A model generated the notes under the pieces. That model searched no databases. It was given only the letters and a program-made list of their open reading frames with translations, and was not told where the DNA came from. This document shows positions 1 to 16,599 of a DNA stretch of 64,000 nucleotides, piece by piece; the first letter of the stretch is position 1; each line of letters begins with the position of its first letter. The stretch is taken from contig NC_045143.1 in the NCBI RefSeq assembly GCF_008831285.2, forward strand, positions 4,907,503-4,971,502, given 5' to 3'. Source of the stretch: Nymphaea colorata (Eukaryota > Streptophyta > Magnoliopsida > Nymphaeales > Nymphaeaceae). The translations under genes were made by a program, and so were the position numbers.

Positions 1-470
1 TCTTGAACAGTCCAGTAGCATAAACAGCAAAAAAACAGTTTCTAAAACTCTCCAACATGCAGCCCAATGGCTCTGATACCATATAAATGTGACTATAATA
101 GTCACTAAAGAATAATATGATAGAAACTTGAAAAGATATTAATCTTATTGAAAGAAAACTCAATGGCTGTGTAAAACTGCATACATTCTACAAGAGATTG
201 CTAAAATATATATATAAGAGACAAGAAAGAAGAAGAGGCTAAAGAAGAGTGGTTCTAGCCGTTGGGAGTTCGAACGGCTCTTTTGTGAGCCGTTGGAACC
301 TCCAATGGCTAGAATGAGGAGGGCAAAAAGAAAAGAAAAGAAAATAAAATAAAAAGAAAATAAAATGTAAAAGAAAAGAAAAAGAAAATAAATGTAAAAG
401 AAAATAAAATGTAAAATACCTAAGCTAAAAACCTAGTTACAATATCACTATGAGATCTTATTTCTTAACA
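1..470 (-). mobile_element. 5' end of a copia-type LTR retrotransposon (LTR 88-470 plus primer-binding site)
   Basis: Read on the minus strand, an LTR-like block begins TGTTAAGAAAT at 470 and ends in CA at 88, so it has the TG...CA ends of an LTR and is about 383 bp. Six bases further, at 81-70, lies TGGTATCAGAGC, the standard plant copia primer-binding site complementary to initiator Met-tRNA. Positions 1-69 would then be the start of the internal region, and the rest of the element lies outside the window. The LTR interior is rich in AAAAG/AAAAT runs at about 325-415. It lies in the intron upstream of the first BGAL17-type exon. Whether a full element or only a fragment is present cannot be seen. 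The second LTR would have to be found upstream. Confidence 0.7.
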
Positions 471-913
471 GAATTCCCTGCTGTAACACAAATATAAGAA
501 AGAAGGAAAAAGGAAAAACTGGAGAAATTGATCTTGGCAGAGTGTGGTGTAATTTATTTGTAGTATCGTCATGATCACAAGGTCAGGATATCAAGTAACG
601 AATTTAAACTGTTGAATAAGAAAAAAATACGTTTCCTTTTTATGTGTAAAGCTTTATGGCCCGTTGCTTGTCCCCAGGGTCTAGGTTTGCTTTGGCTTAT
701 GCCTAGATCTGGCACCCATAAAGCTTGAACTACAGCCTGCTAGCTGTCTAACAGCTAGTCCTGGTTCCACTATGCTATAGTTCTTTGGGGTGAAAACAAT
801 TTCTAACATACAGGACATATATCAAATATATATGCAGGTCACTTGTTTCTCTTTCTCTCTCTCTCACATCTCATGTTTCTCATTTCACTTAATGTGAATG
901 ACATTGTTCTCAG

Positions 914-1962
914 CACTGCGGAGTGTAATCAAAAGGTACAGCAGGTATCAGCTTCCCCCTGTTCCTGCTAATAATGTGAAGAAAGCATATGGACGTGTCA
1001 AAATGGAGAGAGTCACATCATTGTTTGGGGTGCTGAACATGGTCTCTGAGCCAAAGGATGGGGCACAATCTGATCAACCAGTTCCAATGGAATCATTTGG
1101 TAAGGTATAAAGTTAATGCTGCCTTTTTTGTTCTACATCGATTTTTACGTTGCTTTATTTACTGAATCATACCTTGAGATAAACATCATGGTTTATTGTT
1201 TCATTCAAGCTCATTTATCTCTAGTAATTGGTTCGGCTGCTTATCTATTAAATTTCCTAACTTGTGTGATGTGTTAGGTGCTTGGCTTCTGTTTGTATGT
1301 ATCAAATTTTCAACCCAAGGAAAGGCCCATTATTCTTTCAATACCAAAGGCAAGATTTTGGCTTGCTCCTAGTAAATCTAGTCCTTTTTATTATCTTAGT
1401 TTCTTCTACAAACATTGGTTCTTTATCAAATCCTGAGCCTTGTTGGATACATTTACCATGTAGCATGTGTTCCCTGAATTTTTGGTACACATGATGATGC
1501 TCTGCGTGCCTTTCAGGTTCATGACAGAGCTCAAATATTTATGTTATGCCAGACAACTGGTTATGCAAGTGGCCCAGCATATGTTGGCACCATAGAAAGA
1601 TGGCTGAATAGAAATATCACCCTTCCACATATCACTTGCAGTTCTAGTGTCAGCTTGTTTATTCTGGTAAGGGACATCTTTTCCTTTGATCTACTTTGCA
1701 TGACCATACTCTCATATCTATTTTAGCTGGTCATCCTCATTCTTCTGTAATATACTTTGCTAACAGAAGTGCAGTAAGTTAATAATAATAAGATTGTTAG
1801 TTTTCATGCTTATCTGTGCATTATAATAGATCAAATCCTTTCATTTCATCTATTAAGTATTAACATATTTTGGCAAACACAGACTTGGCTAGTTAGTTAT
1901 GTGTCTTGGGCCTACATCATGTCGAACTTGAGGTGATAGTGCAATCTTTCTTTTGGACTGTC

Positions 1963-2035
<73 letters not shown>

Positions 2036-5000
2036 GTAGAGAGAGAAATTGGTAAAAACCAAATACTTAGGTCAGGATAAAAGCCAGACTCTTTAATTTC
2101 TTGCTACAATATTATTTTAAATAAAATATAAACATCCTAATATATTTATAAAAACTATTTTGATATAAAACATGCTTTGAGTCAAGCTTTTTTTTATAAA
2201 AAATATTGATTTTTCTATTATCAAAATGTTGATGCTATGGGAGCCATTTATTTTTGCTTATTATAAAAACACTATTAAATAAAAAAAATGATAAACTTAA
2301 TATATATTTTTCATCAACCTATCATTAAGATCATGTCGGTTGTTGAAACTCACAGTTGGGGGGAGAGAGGGAGTCAAAAAGTTGTTCATTAGCTGACCCT
2401 AATCTCTAATTTAAGAGAGATTAAGGATCGACAAGTTTTCTTACATAAGAGAGCCACACAAATATAAGAAATGGCTAAAGAAGACTCTAATTCTCTAAAA
2501 ACTAGAAAACTACCAAACTTGAACATAAAATTTCTAGTTTCAAATTTTCAACAATCCTCCTCAAGTTGGGCATAGATATCAACATACTTAGCTTGTTACA
2601 ACATCTAGAAAAATCACCAATAGGAAGGGTCTTCGTAAATATATCTGCTGCCTGATCTTTAGAAGCTACATGAATAGTAGACACAACACCTCCTTGTATG
2701 AGATCCTGAACATAATGGCAATCCCCCTCGATATGCTTTCTTCTCTCATAAAACATTGGATTATTAGCAATGTAAGTGGCAGTCTTGTTATCACAATACA
2801 TCTTTATAAGAAGAAGAACATGAACACTTAGATTTGTTAGCATAGATTTAACCCAAGTCATCTCAGTAGCAGTTTGAGCCATTGCTCTATATTCGGATTC
2901 TGCCCTTGACCTAGAAACTACATTTTGTTTCTTGCTTCTCCATGATACGAGGTTGCCTCCAAAAAAGACACAGAAGCCCGTTGTGGATTTTTTGTTGTCA
3001 ACAGGCCTTGCATAGTCGGCATCACCGTAAGCAACAATCTCTAGAGACTCACTTTTCTTGAATAGGAGGCCTTTGCCTAGGGATGACTTTAGATATTTTA
3101 AAACCATCAATTCAACATCCTAGCCTACTTTTCTAGGCTTTTCCATAAATTGACTTAGCTTCTCAACAACAAAGCTAATGTCTGGTCTAGTCACAGTGAC
3201 ATAAAGAAATTTGTCTATGAGAGACCTGTAAGATCGTGAATCCACTAGCTCTGATTGATTATCGTGAAGATGAAGACGTGGGTTTCATAGGAAAATTAGC
3301 AGGCTTGGCTCCCAACATCCCTACATCATGCAGTAGATCAAGTACATATTTCCTTTGAGACAAAACTACGCCTTCCTTGTTATGGGCAACTTCAATCCTA
3401 AGAAAATACCGCAAGTGACCAAAATCTTTCTTGACAAAGTGCTTCTGAAGAAAGCCTTTGTAGCCAAAATCTCTTGATCACAATCACCTGTTAAGATAAT
3501 GTCATCAACATAGAAACAACTATACCTTTAGAGGTCTTTTTGATGAATAGAGAATGGTCCAAAGGAGATCTTTCAAATCCACACTGTGAAACAACTTCAG
3601 ATAATTTGTGGAACCATGCCCTGGTACTTTGTTTGAGTCCATAAATTGGCTTCTTCAGACGACACACATTCCTACACTCCCCCTGTCGCTTGAACCCTAA
3701 GGGTTGCTGTGTATATACAGTCTTCTCAAGATCACCATAGAGGAAGACATTCTTTACATCCAACTAATACAGAGGCCAATCAGAGTGTACCGCAATAGAG
3801 ATAATGAGCCGAATAGTATTCAACCTGGCCACATGAGGGAAGGTCTCAAAGAAGTTAACTCTATATGTCTGGGTGTATCTTTGGCCACTAAGCGAGCCTT
3901 GTATCTTTCTATGGATCCGTCTGAATGATACTTGACTGTAAAGATCCATTTGGAGCCAACAATATCACAATCTGAAGGAGGAACAACCAACTCCCAAGTC
4001 CCAGGTACCACACTGTATCTCATCCTGCATAGCTTGTCGCCAGTTATAGTATAGTAATGCCTATTGATGGCTAGTCGGTACAGTATGAACTGACATAACA
4101 TGAAGGAACTGTTGTAAGCTGTTACCAAGATGATCAGTAGAAGCAAACTGTGATATAGGATGCATGGTACACTGTCTCTTGTCTTTGCGCAGGGCTATAG
4201 GCAGGTCCTGAGAAGGATCAATGTTAGGTATACTCACTTCAGTGAAGCTCACACCCTGAGAAGACTCTGATGGTCGATCATGAGAGGGATCCTGTCGGCG
4301 TGTGTAGACCAATGGGGGATCGTAGAACTGATTCACAATCAGAATAGAGGAAAGAAAAGACTGTAATGAGACCAGATGAATAGGTAAAGGAATATGAGAA
4401 GACATCTTAGAGGACACAAAGGGAGCATTAAAGTAGGGCTGAGACTCAAAGGAAGTGACGTCCGCATTGATATACTCTTTGTGAGTTAACAGATCAAAAC
4501 ACTTATAACCTTTTTGGTTTCAATGATAGCCAATGAACATACACTTAATGGCTTGAACAACAAGTTTATCACGTTTAGGTCCAAGGATGTGAACAAACCA
4601 AGTACAACCAAATACTTTGGGTGCAACTGGAAATAATGGGCAATTAGGGTAAACAAGTTTAATATGAACTTTGTTATCAATTGAGGATGACAGTAAACGG
4701 TTGGTCAAGTAACAAGCCGTGAGTATTGCGTTGCCCAATAAATATGCAGGTACATGATTGTGTAGCATTAGGGTGCGAGCAACAGTCAAAAGTTACCGAT
4801 GTTTTCTTTTGGCAACTCCATTTTGTTGCGAGGTATGGGGCATGTAAATTTGGGAGATATGCCATTTTTAGAATAAAATGTCATTAAGATCGATGATTTG
4901 AACTCAAGAGCATTATCAGTGTGAATACATTTGACCATAAAGTTAAATTGAGTTTTTATTTCAATAATCAAGTTTTAAGAGTACAAACGACTTCAGACCT

Positions 5001-8000
5001 TTTTTTCAAAAGAAATACCCAACTAACTCGAGAGTAGTCATCGACGACGACCAGAAAATACTTAAATTTAGATCGGCTAGCAACCCTGCTAAACCCCCAC
5101 ACATCAACATGAAGAAGATCAAACAACCCTTGACTCGATGGACTAAGACTCGAAGGAAAGCTACTACGAGTATGCTTGCCAAGTTGACAGACCTTACACT
5201 GAAATGACTCTGGGACAAAAAGATGAGGTAGGATGTAACGAAGTTTGGACCTTGAAGGATGACCGAGTCTGAGATGCCACTGGAAGGATGTAGACTCTGA
5301 TGTAGAAGAGGTAACAACAAACCCCATATGATCTGACAAGATGTAGATGCCCCCTTTCTCATTGCCACCACTAATCGTTTTTCCAGTTTGTAAGTCCTGA
5401 AAAAACCAGGGTAAAAAAAATAACTTGACAATGTAAATCAGTAGTCATCTGTTTAACAAATAGCAAATGGGATGGAAACTCAAAAGCGTATAAGACATAT
5501 GGAATGGTCATGGACTGAGAAAGCTTCACATCTTCATAACCCAAAACAGGAGACATTCTACCATCTGCAATTTTAATATGACGTGGCTGAGGAAAACTAT
5601 GGAAAAAAGTGAAAGAACTAGGTCTACTGTATAATTGTCTCGATGCATCTGAGTCAATAATCCAAGAAATACCTGAATCAGACGTGGATGTACCCATAGA
5701 GAGAACTTGATCAATCAAAGTTGTGGAAGCTGAAGCCTGTGAGGCTTTGTGTGCCAAAAAGTACTCATACTCAAATATGTTAATACTAACTGTAACCGTC
5801 TCTGATACTGAGCAAGAAGAGCCGTCCACAATAGGAGTGGCTACCTGGGCAGGCCCATAGGAGGCTGGGCAAGGCTCTTGTCTTGTTTAGTCGCAGTACC
5901 TCTGTCCTGTGCTGCAGAGGATGGTCAACCATGTTTGTTCTAGCAACAATCCTCCAAGTGTCCCATCTTCCTACAATAGGTACATTGGAACGTCCCACGA
6001 CCACTAGTTCCACGACCTGTACTTCTTCCTCTGGCACTGTAAATGCTGCCCTGACTACGACCACCCCCGACAGCAAGAGAAGAAGCAGGAGCCTCACCAC
6101 CTGGTTGGGACAAGGTAATAGCAAGACGACTAAGTCTATTGTATGTGTTAGAGAGGTCGGGGATTTCATTCCCAATGAGCATTTGATCCTTAGCAACACA
6201 TACTTAGGTGACAAACCAGCAAGAAACTTTGCAATCATGGTAGGTTCAAAGTGTTATAACAAGATTTGCATGGGAGATGCAGGAATTTCAACCTCTTATA
6301 GGTTGCTTTAGCAGATGCAAAGTACCTGATAAATCCCGATCTCTATCAAAGATTGTGCAAATCTTCTTTAACTTGAAGAATTTTACTAACATTTTTGTTC
6401 ATTGAGTATGTTTACCTAAGAAATTCCCACATCTCCTTAGCAATGGTATAGTAGGCAATAGTGAGAGCAATCTGTGGCTGGACATTGTTCATAATCTAAG
6501 GCATAACCATGCAGTTGTTCTCTTCCCATGACATATACTTCCCTGACTTGGCAATAGGTTTATTTTCTTCAATTATATGCCTCTTTCGATGTCATGTGAC
6601 AAACATCATAAAAGATCTAGACCATAATTCATAGTTCAATCTATCTAATTTGACCGTAGACCCATAGGAGAAGGGATTGCCAGTTACTTTGTATTCATTT
6701 CTACCATCTAGCTTGCTGGTTTCAGCCGTAATTAAACACAATAAGAAGTAGTATCAGGTGGAAATAGAGACCACAAAAAAAAATTGCAGCAGATAGATCA
6801 CATAAAAGAGCGCCCAACTTGTAATTAAGCAGCCATGCAAGAGGCTGATCAGCAAAACATAAACCAGATATATCACATGCAGCACCACTAACAACTTATA
6901 GATCTCTTTCCACAACAGGCAGATCTCAAGGGGTTTTCTGACCAGCAGCAATACCGGGTACTATTCATCAAAATAAATTAGAAAGAACTATCCACAAAGT
7001 GATCAACGCATCACACATTCCACACTTACGTCACCAATGCCACAGCCACATTCCACAAATATCAGAAAACTGCTTCCTTCTCCACATTTTCTACTTTCAC
7101 ATAAGGAGTCTATTCACAAAAAAAAAAAAAAACGTGACTAGACTCCATGCACATGGGTGATCAGCAGATTAGATCTTGATCAGACTTGGATGTTATGGCT
7201 CCAGATCTGAAATAGATCTAATCCTTGTGGTAGAGAAGGGAAAACCTCAGATTTGACGTTCCACAAAAGTCAGACGATATGAATCAGATCAGAATCTGAT
7301 AAAAACCAATTAGAGAATACCGACAGAAAAATGCAGGCGTCGGAATCTCCCCCCCGCTGTCAGAGTTTGCCAGAAAATGGTCACCACTAGTGGAAGTCCA
7401 GTGCTGTTGCTGCCGGTGGCGCTGATACCATGTTGAAACTCACGGTTGGAGAGAGAGAGAATAAAAAAATTATTCATTAGCTAACCCTAATCTCTAATTT
7501 AAGAGAGACTAAGGGTTGGCAAGTTTTCTTACATAAGAGAACCACACAAATGTAAGAAATGACTAAAGAGGACTTTAATTCTCTAAAAACTAGAAAACTA
7601 CCAAACTTGAACATAAACTTTCTAGTTTCAACATCGGTAAGGTTAGATTTAAGAAAAAAAGCACTTTAAATATCATATTTAAAGGGTTTGGTTTTTGTCC
7701 CAGACCTGTTGGTCTGGTTTCTACCAATCAATATATATATATATATATATATAGTAGATACACACACACACACACACACATGTTATGGCTTATCTGTGGT
7801 TCAGAAAACTGTGGTAGCTGAAGCTTCTTGCTTTTTGTTTCCTTAAATTCACAGTTTCAAGCATTATTGATAAGACTATTGAATTTTTTGTAGGTGGAGA
7901 ACATGGGTCGGGTGAATTATGGACAGTTCTTATATGACAAAAAGGTTACAAAATGAAATTCTGAGTTATCTCCTGTGTCTGGGTTTGTTCTCCTCTAGAG

Positions 8001-10989
8001 GAAGCCTTTGTTCCAAAGATATAATCCCCTTCCTGGTACTGCATGTTATAATTTGCGGCTCGGCTCTAGAAACACACTCATGTATTTTGATATTGTTGTC
8101 ATATTTACTGTAAAAATATAGTAAGATCATTAAAAATAATTTTACATCCTGCACTCTATCTGTAACATTGTCAAGTTACTGTCATTTGTTATTATCTGCC
8201 ACTACTTTTGGTTTTTGAGGCTTTTGAACTTTATTAATCAGAAAAATCTTAATCTGATTATTATTGATTTTGCAGGGAATCTTGTCATCTGTTCTGTTGG
8301 ATGGTTCTCCTTTACGTGGTTGGAAGATATTTCCTATTTCGTTTGATCACATAACTAATATTTTATTCACCAATCCTATAGCACACATTGCACACCCACT
8401 TGTTCGGAAATCAAACAAAATGGTTCTCAAAGAAACAGAAGGTAAGTCAAGAAAGCCTTTCTTAAGTAGTGTATGCCCAATAACTATGAGCATCAAAGCA
8501 TAAATCTTTATCAAGCTCACAGCGTGTTTCTTTAGATGTCGATTTTAGTTAATGGCAATATTTCCAAAATGCAATTTACTTATTCCTGCATAGATCCTCA
8601 AATTAAGGGCTTATCTCAATAACTTGTAGATGGAGATTGCAGCTATTCGAATAGTAGCCAGTAATTTTTCAGAAATTATTTATGCATGCTTGATGAAATA
8701 TGACACTTATTATGCTAAGCAACCCAAAGACAGCCATATGTTTCAGGCAACATTAGCCATACATCAACAGGAAGTCACTTGAAAGGCTAAATGTAATCTT
8801 CAAGACATGCTTTAAATACTTGTGTAAATCAATCTCTCTATCCAGATGACCCTTGTGGGACTCCTCAGAGATTCAAGAAACTATCCTGTATCTCACTGCA
8901 TATGAATTTCTTGGATAGGAACTAAAGGAAGGTGCCTTAACCATCATATATAACAATGTTATTAAATGCAGTAGCGACCCCTGTGTGCAAGATCATGCCT
9001 AGCTTCATATGTAACATTGAGTGGAAAGTTGTAGGAACCCCTAATTTACAAGACCATGTAACCAGAATACACAAAAATGCAGGATGTCACCTTGGACAAA
9101 CGGATTTGTAATGAACAACAGTAGGTGATGCTGCCTCCTTTTTGTGTTCAAATATGTAATAAATACAAACTTCTACAGGGAGAAAAACTTATGTTATACA
9201 TCTGTATTGAGAACAAGGAACACGTAATGAGAGCTATATTCTTTGACATAATTGATGCTTCCACCATAAGTGTATAACTCTTCTTCTTATACATCATGGC
9301 AGATGATCCCTTGAAAGGTCCAGCATTTCATGTTGGCCAGTTTGTTATAAATGAAACAGATCAAGTGAAAGATACGTACATATCATTTAGAGGATGGAGC
9401 AAAGGTGTTTGTTTTGTTAATGGTTTTAATCTTGGAAGATATTGGCCGGTATAGTTTCTCTCTCTCTCTCCCTCTCTGTCTGCCTGTGAAGCTATTTAAC
9501 TTTTCAATCTAAAATTAACTTGTATACTCTGCAACAGTCTGTTGGACCTCAATGCAGCCTCTATGTTCCAGCTCCAATCCTGAAGCATGGAGAAAACACT
9601 GTGGTATGGGTTCAATCCTTATTATTGTTGGTGCTATTACCTTAACTGGGAACTTCTGTTTCTATTCTGCCAAGCTATCACAATATTCTCATGTGCCTTT
9701 CCTCTTGCTTGCTATTTTTTGCACTTCTCCTGCATAAAGTCATCAATTTTATTTTCTTTAAATATCCAATTGGACTGGTAATTTTTTAGGCTATACTGAT
9801 AGTTAACTTGGACTTTGTACCAGTGCAGCAGCATTTATATCATTAAAATCAAAGGCAGGAAATTCATGATAAAATGCTGCTCTCCTAGTAAGGATTTACG
9901 CAATGTCAATTTTGCATTTCCTAGTGTTGAGAGCAATGGGAACTCAGAACCAAGTCTAAAGACGATAGGATTTATTCTGAATCAAGTATTTGAATTAAGT
10001 ATCCTGAGCTTATGTGAATAGTTCTCTTATCAAGGTTAGAACTTGTACAGTTTGAACTTTGAACTGCTTCAGCAAATGTGAGCATGGTCTGTGATGCTTT
10101 AAGAGAAGTTATAAAAACATACTCAGAGAAGGATCTTTTTTCCAATTAATATGAATATTGTAACACAAATATGCAAGGTTATGAACTGGAAATTAGCAAG
10201 ATGAACATCATGAAAGAAGGCCAAATTATAGAGATGCTCTAGTAGGTCATGTTTGTATGTCCTGTCCACTAGACTCTTCCAAACTGGTGTATTTTGTAAA
10301 ATTATTGTCTTGGATTATGACATTAGCATGACTGTTCACCGACTGATACTTTGTCTTAACTCGCAACATATTTGTTATCACCTTAATCGATTGTCTCATC
10401 TTCAAGAATGGCCCTTTCTTTTCTTGCTATTTGAGAACATGTTATGCAAACACCAAAGGTAAAGGTAAATCCATTGTTTCATTTTATATAATATGTTGTA
10501 TAATATTTGCTGAGAAAAGAAAGACATGATATGCTTATGATAAATGACATTAAAAAAGGGATAAACTTTCTGACTATTGCACCTGCTACTTGTAGGTATT
10601 GCCAGCTTTGTGCCGCTAGAAATGGCTTTTAATTAGCTCATACTATTTCTGTTGCATTTGTGACAATGTCTATCGGCTAGTTTGTGGCTATTAAAGATTC
10701 ACATCATATACTTACCAGAGTTTGCCAATAGCAATAACAAAATGCACTTGCTTTTTAAATTATGACGTTTTACACGGTATGACAGTTGAAATTGGTATAT
10801 TGCTGTGATTCTGGATCTGCTGAAATATATCAAAAACTTTTAATCCGTTCTTTTGTCATCTCTGAATTAGCTTGGTGTTTTCTTCAGGTGTTGCTGGAGC
10901 TTGAGCAAGCCAATCTTGAGCATGTGATCACCTTCGTCAGTGGACCTGATTTTACTTGTGGACCAACTCGTGCAACATCTACAACCTAG
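914..10989 (+). CDS. BGAL17: Beta-galactosidase 17-type (GH35), C-terminal part; 5' exons lie upstream of the window
   Basis: Eight coding exons fit: 914-1104, 1278-1349, 1517-1666, 7894-7944, 8276-8441, 9303-9448, 9538-9603 and 10888-10989 (TAG stop). They join in frame to about 313 residues. The translation follows the C-terminal half of plant BGAL17 proteins. These resemble animal/bacterial GH35 enzymes and lack the lectin tail of other plant BGALs. Recognisable stretches include AYGRVKMERV, VENMGRVNYG, DGSPLRGWKIFP and the jelly-roll motif VNGFNLGRYWPSVGPQ. The family hydrolyses terminal beta-galactosyl residues, and the catalytic glutamates would be in the missing N-terminal barrel. Intron 1350-1516 appears to start with GC (AAG|GCAAG) rather than GT. 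Intron 1667-7893 is 6.2 kb because of nested transposons. The product looks intact in the window. Exon borders rest on homology and splice sites only. Confidence 0.88.
1965..2033. repeat. (TA)n microsatellite, about 69 bp
   Basis: An uninterrupted TA run lies in the long BGAL17-type intron. It abuts the left end of a MITE-like element, and a shorter TA run at about 7730-7753 abuts the right end. The element may therefore have inserted into a TA-rich site. Confidence 0.95.
2341..2553 (-). repeat. Left LTR (3' LTR of the minus-strand copia element)
   Basis: This 213-bp copy is colinear with 7431-7633. By eye it differs at roughly 15-20 bases, and it carries a short extra TTCAAATT-like duplication near its right end. 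The divergence implies an old insertion. Confidence 0.92.
2559..4150 (-). pseudogene. Copia reverse transcriptase and RNase H remnant
   Basis: The RT start IVGSKWIFTVKY...ERYKARLVAKD is in the peptide at 4146-3820. It continues in another frame (YTQTYRVNFFETF) and stops at a TAG at about 3763, where copia RTs have the residues before LDVKNAFL. MDVKNVFLYGDLE restarts at 3763. The frame shifts before the YVDD catalytic motif near 3500. RNase H is nearly complete at 3110-2559, with YGDADYA, STTGFCVFFGGNLVSW, ESEYRAMA, CDNKTA and ADIFTKTLP. The breaks show the element is dead. Confidence 0.9.
4520..5829 (-). pseudogene. Copia protease and integrase remnant
   Basis: The peptide from 5829 contains WIIDSDASRQL at about 5665-5630. 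This corresponds to the copia aspartic-protease motif in which D-S/T-G is expected, so the active-site glycine is replaced here. From 5339 a second frame encodes the pre-integrase HHCC finger (WHLRLGHPS, then CKVCQLGKH) and the first catalytic block DVWGFSR...DDYSR. The remainder, including YLTNRLLSS and FGCTWFVH, is scattered over two or three further frames down to 4520. It is non-functional. Confidence 0.85.
5786..6240 (-). pseudogene. Copia gag remnant with CCHC zinc knuckle
   Basis: In one minus frame (6182-5940) the peptide ends CTYCRKMGHLEDCC, which fits the retroviral-type CX2CX4HX4C knuckle of the nucleocapsid part of Gag. It is preceded by a Gly/Ser/Arg-rich stretch. An overlapping minus frame at 6238-5786 holds the shifted continuation, so the frame is broken. 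Weaker gag sequence probably continues upstream toward 7300, but I could not define it. Confidence 0.75.
7431..7633 (-). repeat. Right LTR (5' LTR of the minus-strand copia element)
   Basis: This 203-bp copy ends TTTCAACA immediately before the TSD TCGGT. It is next to the primer-binding site at 7419-7430, which fixes the element's orientation as minus. Confidence 0.92.
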
Positions 10990-11601
10990 CTTGCGCTATA
11001 TGTGAGACGGACGCACTTGTGTTGCGTATCTAAGTTATCCTGTTTCACATTGAAATTGAGTCATGAGAACCGCACTGCGATTGCCAAACATGGTTACAAA
11101 TATTATTCTTAGCGACCTTTTTAGCAGTGCAAGACATTTTCTTTTTTCTCTCAGGATAATTTTGGTCTACTAGCAGTACTGTGAGCAAGGATCGCAGATA
11201 AATGCCTACAACATGGTACAAGAGGCTTAAGACGAATGTCGTCAAGAACTCTTTTTAAAATAGCCACTTCATATTCACGTTTGTAGATTGAGGTCACGTT
11301 GAACCGGAAATAAGTCGATCCATTTTTCTTGGAGCTTACTTTGATTAACTTCAGCTCGGTTGAAGATGCTCATTCAAACTTGCAAATAAAATGAGAGTCT
11401 GGAAGCTGAATAAGAACACCAAGTGCTTGGTTGTTAATTACGAACAACATATGCTAACGTGTTATGTATCATAATGTGGTAGAAAGCTGAGTCGAAATTA
11501 ACTTCAACCTCTGCTATTTGATTCTTGTTTAGGTTTAAGACGCGCACACACACGAATGTTTGCCTAATGCAAATAACAGATTATTACAATAAAATGATAA
11601 A

Positions 11602-16424
<4,823 letters not shown>

Positions 16425-16462
16425 GTGTGTTGGTGATAGATGCTGCAGGGATGTTCTTGGGG

Positions 16463-16473
16463 TGTATATAGAG
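16463..16473 (-). promoter_or_regulatory. Probable TATA box of CKX copy 1
   Basis: On the minus strand CTCTATATACAC lies about 40 bp before the ATG at 16424. That would give a very short 5' leader of about 10-15 nt if transcription starts some 30 bp downstream. Confidence 0.5.
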
Positions 16474-16599
16474 GTAAAGGAGGGGAAAATAACGAGGGAA
16501 GATCTTTGAGACGTGAGAAGTAGATTCTGGATAACGGATTGTTGTCTGCTTCTCATTTTTTGGTATTTTCTAAAAGGGGCCTTAGGATTCATAGCAAAC

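Larger units (their letters stand above)
2341..7633 (-). mobile_element. Degenerate copia (Ty1-type) LTR retrotransposon with TSD TCGGT
   Basis: The element is 5,293 bp, bounded by LTRs at 2341-2553 and 7431-7633. Both LTRs begin TGTTGAAACTCAC and end CAACA on the plus strand. The 5-bp target duplication TCGGT is at 2336-2340 and 7634-7638. On the minus strand the 5' LTR is the right one. It is followed directly by TGGTATCAGCGC (7430-7419), one mismatch from the initiator Met-tRNA site TGGTATCAGAGC. A purine-rich CTTGAGGAGGAT precedes the 3' LTR. The internal order is gag zinc knuckle, protease, integrase, reverse transcriptase, RNase H, which is diagnostic of copia. Every domain is broken by stops or shifts, so it is non-autonomous. 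It sits in a BGAL17-type intron in antisense orientation. Confidence 0.95.
2048..7728. mobile_element. MITE-like element split by the copia insertion (pieces 2048-2340 and 7639-7728)
   Basis: The two outer pieces form imperfect terminal inverted repeats of about 50 bp. The left end starts ATTGGTAAAAACCAAA and runs to a CTTTAA. The reverse complement of the right end starts ATTGGTAGAAACCAGA and also ends near CCTTTAA. Without the copia element the unit is about 380 bp, AT-rich and without coding potential. Both ends adjoin TA repeats. A related copy lies at about 40273-40650 in the opposite orientation, sharing the ends and an internal AATATTGATTTTTCTA block. This fits a TA-targeting DNA-transposon derivative, but the superfamily is not certain. 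Confidence 0.65.

Noticed and set aside
1965..2033. Perfect TA run considered as a functional cruciform or matrix element
   Set aside because: Such runs are common here (at least eight in the window) and nothing else marks this one as functional.
5883..6311. 142-residue plus-strand frame
   Set aside because: Antisense shadow of the copia gag region.
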